Assembly (NCBI GenBank): GCA_002254335.1
Contig: NIVA01000052.1
Span: 1-13,490 of the forward strand
From: Bacteroidetes bacterium 4572_114
Lineage (GTDB): Bacteria; Bacteroidota; Bacteroidia; Bacteroidales; 4484-276
Direction of reading: 5' to 3'
Length of the DNA: 13,490 nucleotides
The notes beneath the pieces are model-generated. The model was not told the origin of the DNA. It ran no database searches and saw nothing but the letters and a program-made list of their open reading frames with translations. Shown here piece after piece: positions 7,023-13,233 of the stretch (its first letter is position 1; the number at the start of each line of letters is the position of its first letter). Made by a program: the position numbers and the translations under genes.

Positions 7023-7142
7023 GGTTCAATGATGTAATGCTTCAATGCTTCAATGATGTAATGCTTCAATGCTTCAATGATTTAATGCTTCAATGGTGTA
7101 ATGCGTTAATGCTTCAATGCTTCAATGGTTCAATGATGAAAT
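7023..7142. repeat. Array of fifteen degenerate 8-bp units (xxxxYAAT)
   Basis: Fifteen consecutive octamers without a single indel; typical units are GCTTCAAT, GATGTAAT, GGTTCAAT and GATTTAAT. Over part of the array a 24-bp superunit (GATGTAAT, GCTTCAAT, GCTTCAAT) recurs. The array ends 15 bases before the dxs start codon and thus forms part of the dxs leader or promoter region. Eight is not a multiple of three, which argues against coding use. Confidence 0.85.
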
Positions 7143-7183
7143 GGTTTTGCCTACAATTCGACCATATCTTAAAAAAGTTATTC

Positions 7184-7247
7184 CCTCCATTCCTCCAACA
7201 CTCCATTATTCCAACACTCCATTCCCCCATTACTCCAACACTCCATT
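7184..7247. repeat. Array of eight degenerate 8-bp units (xxTCCAWY)
   Basis: Eight in-register octamers such as ACTCCATT, ATTCCAAC, CCTCCATT and CCCCCATT lie between the DUF59 stop (7257) and the first array. On the - strand the units read AATGGAGT and GTTGGAGT, opposite in orientation to the array at 7023-7142. Confidence 0.8.
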
Positions 7248-7256
7248 TCCGCTCCT

Positions 7257-7568
7257 TTACAACATTCCAAGTTCAAGTTTGGCTTCATCTGAGATTAATT
7301 CAGGGTCCCAGGGCGGTTCGAAAGTGAGTTCTACTTTAACCTCTTTAATTCCGTGAACCCCCAAAGCTTTTTCCTTTACTTCCTGCGGGAGGGATTCGGC
7401 CACCGGGCAATTGGGCGAGGTAAGTGTCATTAAAATGTGGGCATGGTTATCATCAGAAACATTTACCTCATACACTAAGCCCAGCTCATAAATATTTACC
7501 GGTATTTCAGGGTCGAATATTCTTTGAAGTTGTTCGATTATTGCTCCTTTTAATATTTCTTTTGTCAT
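7257..7568 (-). CDS. DUF59/MIP18 family SUF-associated Fe-S assembly protein
   Basis: This 103-residue cytoplasmic protein of the DUF59 (MIP18/PaaD/SufT-like) family is implicated in Fe-S cluster maturation or carriage. Key parts are RIFDPEIPVNIYELGLVYEV (residues 16-35, the D-P-E-I-P-V core), a beta segment HILMTLTSPNCPVAESLP with the conserved Cys54, and the C-terminal EPPWDPELISDEAKLELGM signature typical of the SUF-linked subgroup. It lies downstream of sufE on the same strand, as in many Bacteroidota SUF clusters, but a 359-bp repeat-rich spacer separates them, so it may have its own promoter. A 17-bp copy of its start region lies 47 bp upstream (7609-7625). The length is usual for the short SUF-associated form; true SufT proteins are longer, so I leave the symbol empty. 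Confidence 0.9.
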   Translation of the reverse strand: MTKEILKGAIIEQLQRIFDPEIPVNIYELGLVYEVNVSDDNHAHILMTLTSPNCPVAESLPQEVKEKALGVHGIKEVKVELTFEPPWDPELISDEAKLELGML

Positions 7569-7625
7569 TTTGCTTTGCGTAATTAAGTGGTCATTAAATT
7601 GTCATTTGTTGTCATTTTGCTTTGC
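7562..7625 (-). repeat. Duplicated start region of the DUF59 gene
   Basis: TTGTCATTTTGCTTTGC occurs at 7562-7578, covering the DUF59 start codon and leader, and again at 7609-7625. Read on the - strand, the upstream copy also presents GCAAAGCAAAATGACAA and opens a ten-codon frame (MTTNDNLMTT, 7583-7615) that stops before the true ATG. Confidence 0.7.
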
Positions 7626-7635
7626 CGTCATTTAT

Positions 7636-7802
7636 GAGTCCGGTTTAATAAGCCAATTTTTGCCGCTAAACTTGTCCGTCCATACGGACTCCTTTCAGTC
7701 GTATGGATGCGCTAATATGTTTTTCTAATTGCCATATAATCATGTGTTTGAAAATGCCAAAATTTCGCTAATTTTCAAAAACTTCGTTTTTGGACCGGAC
7801 TT
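7636..7802. mobile_element. MITE-like element, copy A (167 bp)
   Basis: The element begins GAGTCCGGTTTAATAAGCC and ends CGTTTTTGGACCGGACTT, giving imperfect terminal inverted repeats of about 16 bp. It is flanked by a 6-bp direct repeat ATTTAT (7630-7635 and 7803-7808). The interior is homologous to copy B (8430-8556), with an extra 28-bp-class segment containing CCATACG/CGTATGG arms and a second short insertion near its right end. It carries no open frame and must depend on an outside transposase if mobile. Confidence 0.7.
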
Positions 7803-7818
7803 ATTTATATAATACATA

Positions 7819-7920
7819 AAATGACCAATAATTACCATCAATGACCATCCTGCCTTCGCTACACTACGGACGGGCAGGCAATGACTTCAAATGACTATCA
7901 ATGACCATCAAATGACTATC
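7819..7920. repeat. Degenerate 10-11 bp AATGACyATC array
   Basis: Units such as AATGACCATC, AAATGACTATC and AATTACCATC repeat with a 10-11 bp period: about three on the left and four on the right of the inverted repeat at 7849-7878. The same AATGAC word, in the opposite orientation, recurs left of MITE copy A (7563-7632). Confidence 0.6.
7849..7878. repeat. CCTGCC...GGCAGG inverted repeat
   Basis: CCTGCC (7849-7854) and GGCAGG (7873-7878) flank a GC-richer 18-base core (TTCGCTACACTACGGACG), inserted into an AT-rich AATGAC array. The form is that of a small dispersed palindromic repeat; its base composition differs sharply from the surroundings. Confidence 0.55.
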
Positions 7921-7927
7921 TCATAAT

Positions 7928-8350
7928 TTATTCATGTTTGGTTTTAAATGCCAGGGCATAAAGTTTAATTTGTTTAATCATCGACATTAATCCGTTTGAA
8001 CGGGTGGGCGACAAATGTTCTTTCAAGCCAATTTTTTCAACAAATCCCATATCTGCCGATAAAATCGCATCAGGCGTTTGTCCTGAGAGCAAACCAATCA
8101 ACAGGTTCACAATCCCTTTTGTAATCACGGCATCACTGTCAGCAGTGAAATAAATTTTACCATCCAGGTATTCCGCATGTAGCCATACGCTCGACTGACA
8201 GCCACTTATCAGATATTGTTTAGTTTTGTATTGAGGTGCGATCAAGGGCAATTCCCTGCCCATGTCAATAATGTAGTTGTACTTATCGAGCCAATCATCA
8301 AAATTACCGAACGCATCAATTATTTCTGTTTCCTTTTCTTTTATTGTCAT
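7928..8350 (-). CDS. sufE: SufE cysteine desulfuration protein
   Basis: This 140-residue SufE accepts persulfide sulfur from SufS and passes it to the SufBCD scaffold for Fe-S cluster assembly. The catalytic cysteine is C51 in YLISGCQSSVWLHAEY, and the flanking family features are present: FDDWLDKYNYIIDMG and P-L-I at the N-terminus, then DSDAVITKGIVNLLIGLLSG and HLSPTRSNGLMSMI at the C-terminus. The ATG at 8350 gives the family-typical length. Its leader is extremely AT-rich with no Shine-Dalgarno, and the first codons plus leader are part of a perfect 48-bp tandem duplication. The partner sufS lies 327 bp upstream on the same strand. Confidence 0.96.
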   Translation of the reverse strand: MTIKEKETEIIDAFGNFDDWLDKYNYIIDMGRELPLIAPQYKTKQYLISGCQSSVWLHAEYLDGKIYFTADSDAVITKGIVNLLIGLLSGQTPDAILSADMGFVEKIGLKEHLSPTRSNGLMSMIKQIKLYALAFKTKHE

Positions 8351-8429
8351 CTTTTATATTTACTATTTATTATTTATTATTTTTTCTTTTATTGTCATCT
8401 TTTATATTTACTATTTATTATTTATTATT
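8334..8429 (-). repeat. Perfect 48-bp tandem duplication over the sufE start
   Basis: Positions 8334-8381 and 8382-8429 are identical. Copy 1 contains the sufE start codon and first codons. Copy 2, upstream in the sense of transcription, contains a second ATG (8396-8398) that opens an 11-codon frame (MTIKEKIINNK, stop TAG 8363-8365) sharing the first six residues of SufE. Copy 2 ends exactly where MITE-like copy B begins. Confidence 0.92.
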
Positions 8430-8556
8430 GAGCCTGGTCTAAAAAGCCATATTTTGCCGCGAAACTTGTCCGTATGGATGCGCTAATAAACTTTTCTAAT
8501 TTCCTTGTAATCATGTGTTTGAAAATAATAAAATTTCGCGTTTTTAGACCGGACTC
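8430..8556. mobile_element. MITE-like element, copy B (127 bp)
   Basis: Terminal inverted repeats are GAGCCTGGTCTAAAAA at the left and the complement of GAGTCCGGTCTAAAAA at the right (14 of 16 matching). Flanks are ATTATT and ATTAAT, an imperfect candidate for a 6-bp duplication. The interior shares GCCG-AAACTTGTCC, GTATGGATGCGCTAATA and TAATCATGTGTTTGAAAAT with copy A, so both derive from one element. Copy B lacks a segment that lies between short GTCCGT/GTCGT repeats in copy A. No open frame is present. Confidence 0.75.
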
Positions 8557-8611
8557 ATTAATGTCGCTCAGGAGTTGAAACAGGTTCAGGTTCTATACGT
8601 CAAACTCTGTC

Positions 8612-8659
8612 TTTCCATTACTCCACCGCTCCATTATTCCATTATTCCATTCTCTCATC
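8612..8659. repeat. Array of about six 8-bp units next to sufS
   Basis: In-register octamers TTTCCATT, ACTCCACC, GCTCCATT, ATTCCATT, ATTCCATT and CTCTCATC begin 18 bases beyond the sufS stop. The family is the same as at 7184-7247 and 12281-12400. Confidence 0.75.
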
Positions 8660-8677
8660 ATTTCACAATTCAACTAT

Positions 8678-9916
8678 TTAGGCCAACATATCCCTCGCCG
8701 AAACCACTGCGTCAGCCAAACGGTCAATTTCCTCGCGGGTATTGTACATTACCAGCGACATCCTGATGAAACCGGGGACATCATAAAATTTGGTTAAAGG
8801 TTGTGTACAAAGATGGCCTGTCCTTATCGCAATGCCGTATTTATCGATGATAACCCCCATATCAAAAGGATGTACCCCATCAAGGATAAATGAAATTACA
8901 GCAGTTTTATGTTTCGCCCCCCCAAAAAACCTGACCCCATCAATTGAACTTAATTTTTCGGTGGCATAACCCAATAATTCATCTTCATATAAAAACAGTT
9001 GATGTGTGCCAACTTCCCTGAGATATTCAAGTGCCCTCCTCAAACCAAGTACGCCGACAACGTTTGGGGTACCGGCCTCAAACTTAAATGGGAGTTCGTT
9101 GTAAGTGGTTTTCTCAAAAGAGACTTGCGCTATCATTTCCCCACCACCTTGATAGGGGGGCAATTTTTCCAATAACCCTTCCTTCCCGTACAATACGCCA
9201 ATACCCATGGGGCCGTAAACTTTATGGCCCGAAAAACAATAAAAATCGCAATCAAGCTGCCTGACATCCACATCGAGATGTGCAATGGCCTGGGCACCAT
9301 CAATTAGCACATAAGCACCGGCTTCGTGGGCTTTGTCAATTATCTCCTTAACGGGGTTGATAGTCCCCAAAACATTTGAAACATGCGTTAAAGCAACGAG
9401 CCTGGTTTTTTCGTTCAACAATTTACCAAAGGCTTCAATATCAATCTCGCCATTTTCAAGGATGGGGGCCACCTTTAACACAGCCCCCTGGGTTTCGCAC
9501 ATTATCTGCCAGGGGACAATATTTGAATGATGCTCCATGTAGGTGATCAACACCTCATCGCCATGGCTGATGAAATTCCTGCCAAAACTGCTTGCAACTA
9601 AATTGATTGATTCGGTGGTGCCACGGGTAAAAATTATTTCGGACGACGACCCGGCATTGATGAAATACCTTACATATTCCCTTGATGCCTCATAAGCTTC
9701 GGTGGCCTGTTGGCTAAGAAAATGTACCCCCCTGTGGATATTGCAGTTTTCAAATTCGTAATACCCCTTTATTTTATTGATAACAGCCGTGGGTTTTTGT
9801 GTGGTAGCAGCGTTATCAAAATAAACGAGCGGCCTTTTATTGACTTCCCTGCCCAGGATTGGGAAATCTTGTCTTATTCTTTCTACATCAAATTTCACAG
9901 TAGGTTTTCCTATCAT
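8678..9916 (-). CDS. sufS: Cysteine desulfurase SufS
   Basis: This complete 412-residue PLP-dependent group II cysteine desulfurase takes sulfur from L-cysteine as an enzyme persulfide and hands it to SufE. The N-terminal FPILGREVNKRPLVYFDNAATTQKP is diagnostic for the SufS/CsdA class. The PLP lysine is K232 in FSGHKVYGP, the aspartate that binds PLP is in VLIDGAQAIAHL, and the active-site cysteine is C370 in RTGHLCTQPL, on the short loop typical of SufS. The ATG at 9916 is preceded by an AT-rich leader. The gene is divergent from the sensor kinase (117 bp between starts) and is followed by sufE. sufB, sufC and sufD, which normally precede sufS in Bacteroidota, are absent here. Confidence 0.97.
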   Translation of the reverse strand: MIGKPTVKFDVERIRQDFPILGREVNKRPLVYFDNAATTQKPTAVINKIKGYYEFENCNIHRGVHFLSQQATEAYEASREYVRYFINAGSSSEIIFTRGTTESINLVASSFGRNFISHGDEVLITYMEHHSNIVPWQIMCETQGAVLKVAPILENGEIDIEAFGKLLNEKTRLVALTHVSNVLGTINPVKEIIDKAHEAGAYVLIDGAQAIAHLDVDVRQLDCDFYCFSGHKVYGPMGIGVLYGKEGLLEKLPPYQGGGEMIAQVSFEKTTYNELPFKFEAGTPNVVGVLGLRRALEYLREVGTHQLFLYEDELLGYATEKLSSIDGVRFFGGAKHKTAVISFILDGVHPFDMGVIIDKYGIAIRTGHLCTQPLTKFYDVPGFIRMSLVMYNTREEIDRLADAVVSARDMLA

Positions 9917-9997
9917 TAAATTGTCTAATTCAAACGGGGCCGCAATTTACAATTTTTATATTAGTTGGTTTTTTTCACCCTTTTAATTTTTGTTTCT

Positions 9998-10005
9998 TAC
10001 TTTTG
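9998..10005 (+). promoter_or_regulatory. Putative -7 promoter box for the sensor kinase
   Basis: TACTTTTG fits TAnnTTTG, with the kinase ATG 29 bases further on. The T-rich tract upstream gives no clear -33 TTTG at the right spacing. Confidence 0.45.
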
Positions 10006-10033
10006 TGCTGATTACTCCAAACCAAACTACCTG

Positions 10034-12085
10034 ATGAAAACATTTTTTTTGGCCATCCTGTTAATTATCACCTGCGATGCGTTTGCACAGCAGCATCAAA
10101 TCGACAGCCTTGAGTATGCCCTGCAAAGTGCTGATAAGAAAGATGCCTCCTTAATCCTTAGCCAATTATCGGCACTTTATCAAAACATTGACATAAACAA
10201 ATCCGTGGGATACGATCTTCAAATCCTTGAGATTGCCAGACAGGACAACAACTTATATAGCGAGTCAACGGCACTTAACAATTTGGCAATCGATCATTAT
10301 TTCCTGGGCGAGTATGCCAGTGCATTAGATTATTTGGAAAAATCGCTGGAAATACGCGAAAAGTTAAAGGATACGGTTCAAATTGTGAAGACCTTGAACA
10401 ATTTAGGTGTGATCTCACAGGTTTCGGGCAATTATGACAAGGCCTTGCATTACCTGCAAAAATCACTTGAATTTAAACAAACGTTGGGCGACACCATATC
10501 GATAGCAAAAACCCTGAACAATATCGGGGTTATTTACAAGGATGCTTTACAGTATGAAGATGCAAAAGGTTTCCTGGCCCAGGCCCTGGAGTATTATCAA
10601 AAACTTGGTGACGAACCAGGTATAGCGGCCGCATATAATAACCTGGGCCAGGTTTACAGTAAACAAAAGTATCAGGACAGTGCACTGGATTACTACCGGA
10701 AATCGCTTGTATTAAAAAGAAAAATAGATGACAAAAGGGGGATAGGTAATACCCTGAACAATATCGGCGAAATTTTTTCGAAGAAGAATGAAGTAGATGA
10801 AGCAATGAAGTATTTTAATGAAGCCCGACAAATAAGGGAAGATGTTGGCGACAAATTTGGTTTGTCATCCACCCTGAACCACCTGGCCGACCTTTATCGG
10901 AAAAATAATGATTTTGAACAGGCAAAAGAATATTATGCACAAAGCCTTGAAATTGCAGTTAAAGAAAACCTACTGGGCATAATGCAAAGAAATTATGACG
11001 GGCTTTTCCGTTTGTATGATTCAACATCCATGCCAGACAAAGCGCTGCACTATCATAAATTATTGTCCCTCGTAAAAGACACCATTTACAACCAGGACCT
11101 GAAAAAGCAAATTGCCGGCCTCCAGGTAAAATATGCAACCGAAAAAACAGAGAAGGAAAATGAAATATTACGGCACAAAAACAATATCCAGGAATTAAAA
11201 ATTTCACTCTATCGTGAACGACAGATATTGTTATCAATAGCATTAATCCTGATACTTGTGCTCAGTGCGATAATAATTTTATGGCTAAGGTACCGTAACC
11301 ATAGAAGGTTAAGCTCAAAGTTGCAACAGCTAAATGCAGAGCTCGAATCAAGGGTAAAAAAACGCACGGGCGAGCTTGAACAAGCCAATGCCACCAAGGA
11401 TCAATTGTTTTCCATTATTGCCCACGACCTTAAAAGCCCGTTTAACGCCTTGCTGGGATTTGTAGATATTTTAAGCACAGACTACGATACACTTGAACCG
11501 GACGAAAAGAAACAGATTATCGGTTATCTTAAAGATTCAACCGAAAATGTTTACAAACTACTTGAAAACCTTTTGGCCTGGACATCATCGCAAAGGGGAA
11601 AGATAATCCTTATGCCCACTGAAATAAATGTGAATGAAATAATCAGCCATGTTATGGATACTTCATATTTTCAGGCCGAGCGGAAAAATATACGGCTCCA
11701 CATAGATACCGGGGCAAATAAAAAAGCATATGCTGACGAAGAAACTGTGAAAATAACCATCAGGAACCTGTTGTCGAATGCTATAAAATTTACACCTGAT
11801 GGTGGGGGTATTACAATCAACACCCAAATTGTGCTTCAAAATGGCACGGAGGAATTTGTAATAAGTGTTGTAGATAGCGGTGTTGGGATTCCTGCTGCCC
11901 AACTGGAAACCCTTTTTACAAGTTCAGGAAAAATAAAAACTAACGGGACCAATAAAGAACCAGGTACCGGACTTGGATTGATGATATGTAAAGAATTTGC
12001 CGAATTGAACAATGGCAGGATTTGGGCAGAAAGCGAAGAGGGCAAAGGGAGTACATTTTCTTTTTCGCTTCCAATATCCCGGTAA
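10034..12085 (+). CDS. TPR-containing membrane sensor histidine kinase
   Basis: This 683-residue kinase has a signal peptide (residues 1-18, AFA cut site). Six tetratricopeptide repeats follow, starting at residues 81, 121, 161, 201, 241 and 281, each L/Y-N-N/H-L/I-x-x-x-Y-type with a period of exactly 40, plus a degenerate seventh from about 321. Next are a coiled coil, a transmembrane helix at 398-420, a second coiled coil (LNAELESRVKKRTGELEQAN) and the kinase core. H464 of IIAHDLKSPF is the phosphoacceptor, N582 the N-box, D614-S-G-V-G the G1 box and G644-T-G-L-G-L the G2 box. The TPR region should be periplasmic, the kinase cytoplasmic. There is no receiver domain and no adjacent response regulator, so the partner is elsewhere. 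ATG 10034 is preferred over TTG 9965 because it places the signal peptide at the N-terminus. The stimulus is unknown. Confidence 0.93.
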   Translation: MKTFFLAILLIITCDAFAQQHQIDSLEYALQSADKKDASLILSQLSALYQNIDINKSVGYDLQILEIARQDNNLYSESTALNNLAIDHYFLGEYASALDYLEKSLEIREKLKDTVQIVKTLNNLGVISQVSGNYDKALHYLQKSLEFKQTLGDTISIAKTLNNIGVIYKDALQYEDAKGFLAQALEYYQKLGDEPGIAAAYNNLGQVYSKQKYQDSALDYYRKSLVLKRKIDDKRGIGNTLNNIGEIFSKKNEVDEAMKYFNEARQIREDVGDKFGLSSTLNHLADLYRKNNDFEQAKEYYAQSLEIAVKENLLGIMQRNYDGLFRLYDSTSMPDKALHYHKLLSLVKDTIYNQDLKKQIAGLQVKYATEKTEKENEILRHKNNIQELKISLYRERQILLSIALILILVLSAIIILWLRYRNHRRLSSKLQQLNAELESRVKKRTGELEQANATKDQLFSIIAHDLKSPFNALLGFVDILSTDYDTLEPDEKKQIIGYLKDSTENVYKLLENLLAWTSSQRGKIILMPTEINVNEIISHVMDTSYFQAERKNIRLHIDTGANKKAYADEETVKITIRNLLSNAIKFTPDGGGITINTQIVLQNGTEEFVISVVDSGVGIPAAQLETLFTSSGKIKTNGTNKEPGTGLGLMICKEFAELNNGRIWAESEEGKGSTFSFSLPISR

Positions 12086-12178
12086 AATAATAATTGACCC
12101 GTCCTGAATTTAGTTCACAGAATTTGTTGCCAAAACTATTTTTTCGCTCTCAATATTTTCTGATTTTTCTCTTTGACT

Positions 12179-12194
12179 CTGTCCGTACGGACAG
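12179..12194. repeat. Perfect 16-bp palindrome
   Basis: CTGTCCGTACGGACAG is fully self-complementary. The GTCCGTACGGAC core resembles the TCCGTCCATACGGA stretch inside MITE copy A. It could be a protein-binding site or a scar of a mobile element. Confidence 0.6.
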
Positions 12195-12205
12195 GTTACC
12201 ACCAA

Positions 12206-12238
12206 AACCTAACAGAGTTCGTAGAACCTGTCAGAGTT
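12206..12238. repeat. 14-bp direct repeat, 19-bp period
   Basis: AACCTAACAGAGTT (12206-12219) and AACCTGTCAGAGTT (12225-12238) match at 12 of 14 positions, spaced by CGTAG. The words resemble the AACCTGTCAGGTT-type repeats common in Bacteroidota spacers. Confidence 0.5.
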
Positions 12239-12280
12239 GATCAAATTGAAAAAACAATTTTCACACCTTCACCATTAGCA

Positions 12281-12400
12281 CTTCCATTCTTCCATTCTTC
12301 CATTTCTCCATTTCTCCATTTCTCCATTTTTCATTCCATCCCTCCATCCCTCCATTACTCCATTACTCCATTTCCCCATTTCCCCATTTCCCCATTCTTC
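12281..12400. repeat. Array of fifteen degenerate 8-bp units
   Basis: Octamers CTTCCATT (x3), TCTCCATT (x3), then CATCCCTC (x2), CATTACTC (x2), CATTTCCC (x3) and CATTCTTC, with one 4-bp phase slip near 12330. Runs of identical neighbours suggest slippage or unequal exchange. The array ends ten bases before the mazG promoter box, so any -33 element would fall inside it. Confidence 0.88.
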
Positions 12401-12409
12401 CAACAAACA

Positions 12410-12417
12410 TATCTTTG
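12410..12417 (+). promoter_or_regulatory. Putative -7 promoter box for mazG
   Basis: TATCTTTG matches TAnnTTTG exactly and lies 40 bases before the mazG ATG. This box contains the in-frame TTG at 12415 that might otherwise be taken as the start, which supports the later ATG. Confidence 0.5.
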
Positions 12418-12456
12418 CCAATAATTTCAAAACCCAATATTAATTTTCACTACAAA

Positions 12457-13233
12457 ATGAAGGAAAAACTTGCTGCCTTTGAACGGTTATTAAATATCAT
12501 GGACGACTTGAGGGCACTATGCCCCTGGGACAAGGAACAAACACTCGAAAGCCTCCGGTACCTTACCATTGAAGAGACTTATGAACTTTCGGAATCCATC
12601 CTGGACAAGGACATGGACGGGATAAAAAAAGAGTTGGGCGACCTGATGCTGCACCTTGTGTTTTATGCGAAAATTGGTTCCGAGACCGGCCATTTCGACA
12701 TAAAGGATGTTTTGGACGGGATAAGCGAAAAGCTGATACACCGCCACCCGCATATTTATGGTAACGTTAAAGTTAATGGTGCAGAAGATGTAGAAAACAA
12801 TTGGGAAAAAATTAAACTTGGCGAAAAAGACCGCAAATCGGTATTGGGAGGTGTGCCACTTTCATTGCCTTCGATGGTTAAAGCCTACCGGATGCAACAG
12901 AAAGTGAAAGGAGTAGGCTTCGATTGGGAGAGTGCAGATGATGTTTGGAAAAAGGTTATCGAGGAAATTGAAGAGCTAAAAGTTGAAGTGAAAAATGGCG
13001 ACCCACAAAAAAAAGAAGATGAATTTGGCGACCTGATGTTTTCGCTGATAAACTATGCCAGGTTTATTGATGTAAACCCGGAGGATGCCCTGGAAAAGAC
13101 CAATAAAAAGTTTGCCAAACGTTTTAAATATATCGAAGAACAAGCAAAAAAAAATGACCGGCCACTAAAGGAGATGACCCTCGAAGAGATGGATGTCTTT
13201 TGGAATGAAGCCAAGGGGTTTGAATTAAAATAA
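12457..13233 (+). CDS. mazG: Nucleoside triphosphate pyrophosphohydrolase MazG
   Basis: This 258-residue MazG hydrolyses (d)NTPs to NMP and pyrophosphate in the cytoplasm, cleaning the nucleotide pool and, in E. coli, lowering ppGpp. It has two tandem MazG domains. The first has CPWDKEQTLESLRYLTIEE with the metal-binding pairs E40/E43 and E59/D62 (KKELGDLMLHLVFYAKIG), then HRHPHIYG. The second has FDWESADDVWKKVIEEIEEL and KEDEFGDLMFSLINYARF, with its own acidic residues intact. The length is close to E. coli MazG (263). ATG 12457 (MKEKLAAFERLL) is chosen over an upstream TTG at 12415 because the extra residues fit no family and overlap a promoter box. No mazEF genes are nearby; the name does not imply a toxin system here. 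Confidence 0.95.
   Translation: MKEKLAAFERLLNIMDDLRALCPWDKEQTLESLRYLTIEETYELSESILDKDMDGIKKELGDLMLHLVFYAKIGSETGHFDIKDVLDGISEKLIHRHPHIYGNVKVNGAEDVENNWEKIKLGEKDRKSVLGGVPLSLPSMVKAYRMQQKVKGVGFDWESADDVWKKVIEEIEELKVEVKNGDPQKKEDEFGDLMFSLINYARFIDVNPEDALEKTNKKFAKRFKYIEEQAKKNDRPLKEMTLEEMDVFWNEAKGFELK

Larger units (their letters stand above)
7569..7927. other. 359-bp repeat-filled spacer between sufE and the DUF59 gene
   Basis: No gene is supported. From left to right it holds the duplicated start region (7562-7625), a MITE-like element (7636-7802), and an AATGAC-type array (7819-7920) interrupted by an inverted repeat (7849-7878). Confidence 0.75.
8351..8677. other. 327-bp spacer between sufS and sufE
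   Basis: Nothing here supports a normal gene. It contains most of the 48-bp tandem duplication with its decoy frame (8363-8398), MITE-like copy B (8430-8556), and a short octamer array next to the sufS stop (8612-8659). Confidence 0.75.
12086..12456. other. 371-bp spacer between the sensor kinase and mazG
   Basis: This spacer contains no supported gene. It holds GACCCGTCCTGAATTTAG at 12098-12115 (reminiscent of an insertion-sequence end, unproven), a 16-bp palindrome (12179-12194), a direct repeat pair (12206-12238), a long octamer array (12281-12400) and the mazG -7 box (12410-12417). Confidence 0.65.

Noticed and set aside
7009..7029. TTG start for dxs seven codons upstream
   Set aside because: The extra residues are not family-like and lie partly in the octamer array; ATG 7008 gives the typical N-terminus.
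7023..7247. Arrays considered as a CRISPR locus
   Set aside because: Units are 8 bp with no unique spacers between conserved 25-40 bp repeats, and no cas genes are present.
6866..7356. Long + frames across the dxs start and octamer arrays
   Set aside because: They are low-complexity translations of 8-bp repeats and antisense dxs; no domain and no ribosome site.
12173..12424. Frame of 83 residues before mazG
   Set aside because: Composed mostly of Pro/Ser/Phe/His from the octamer array and a palindrome; not a protein pattern.
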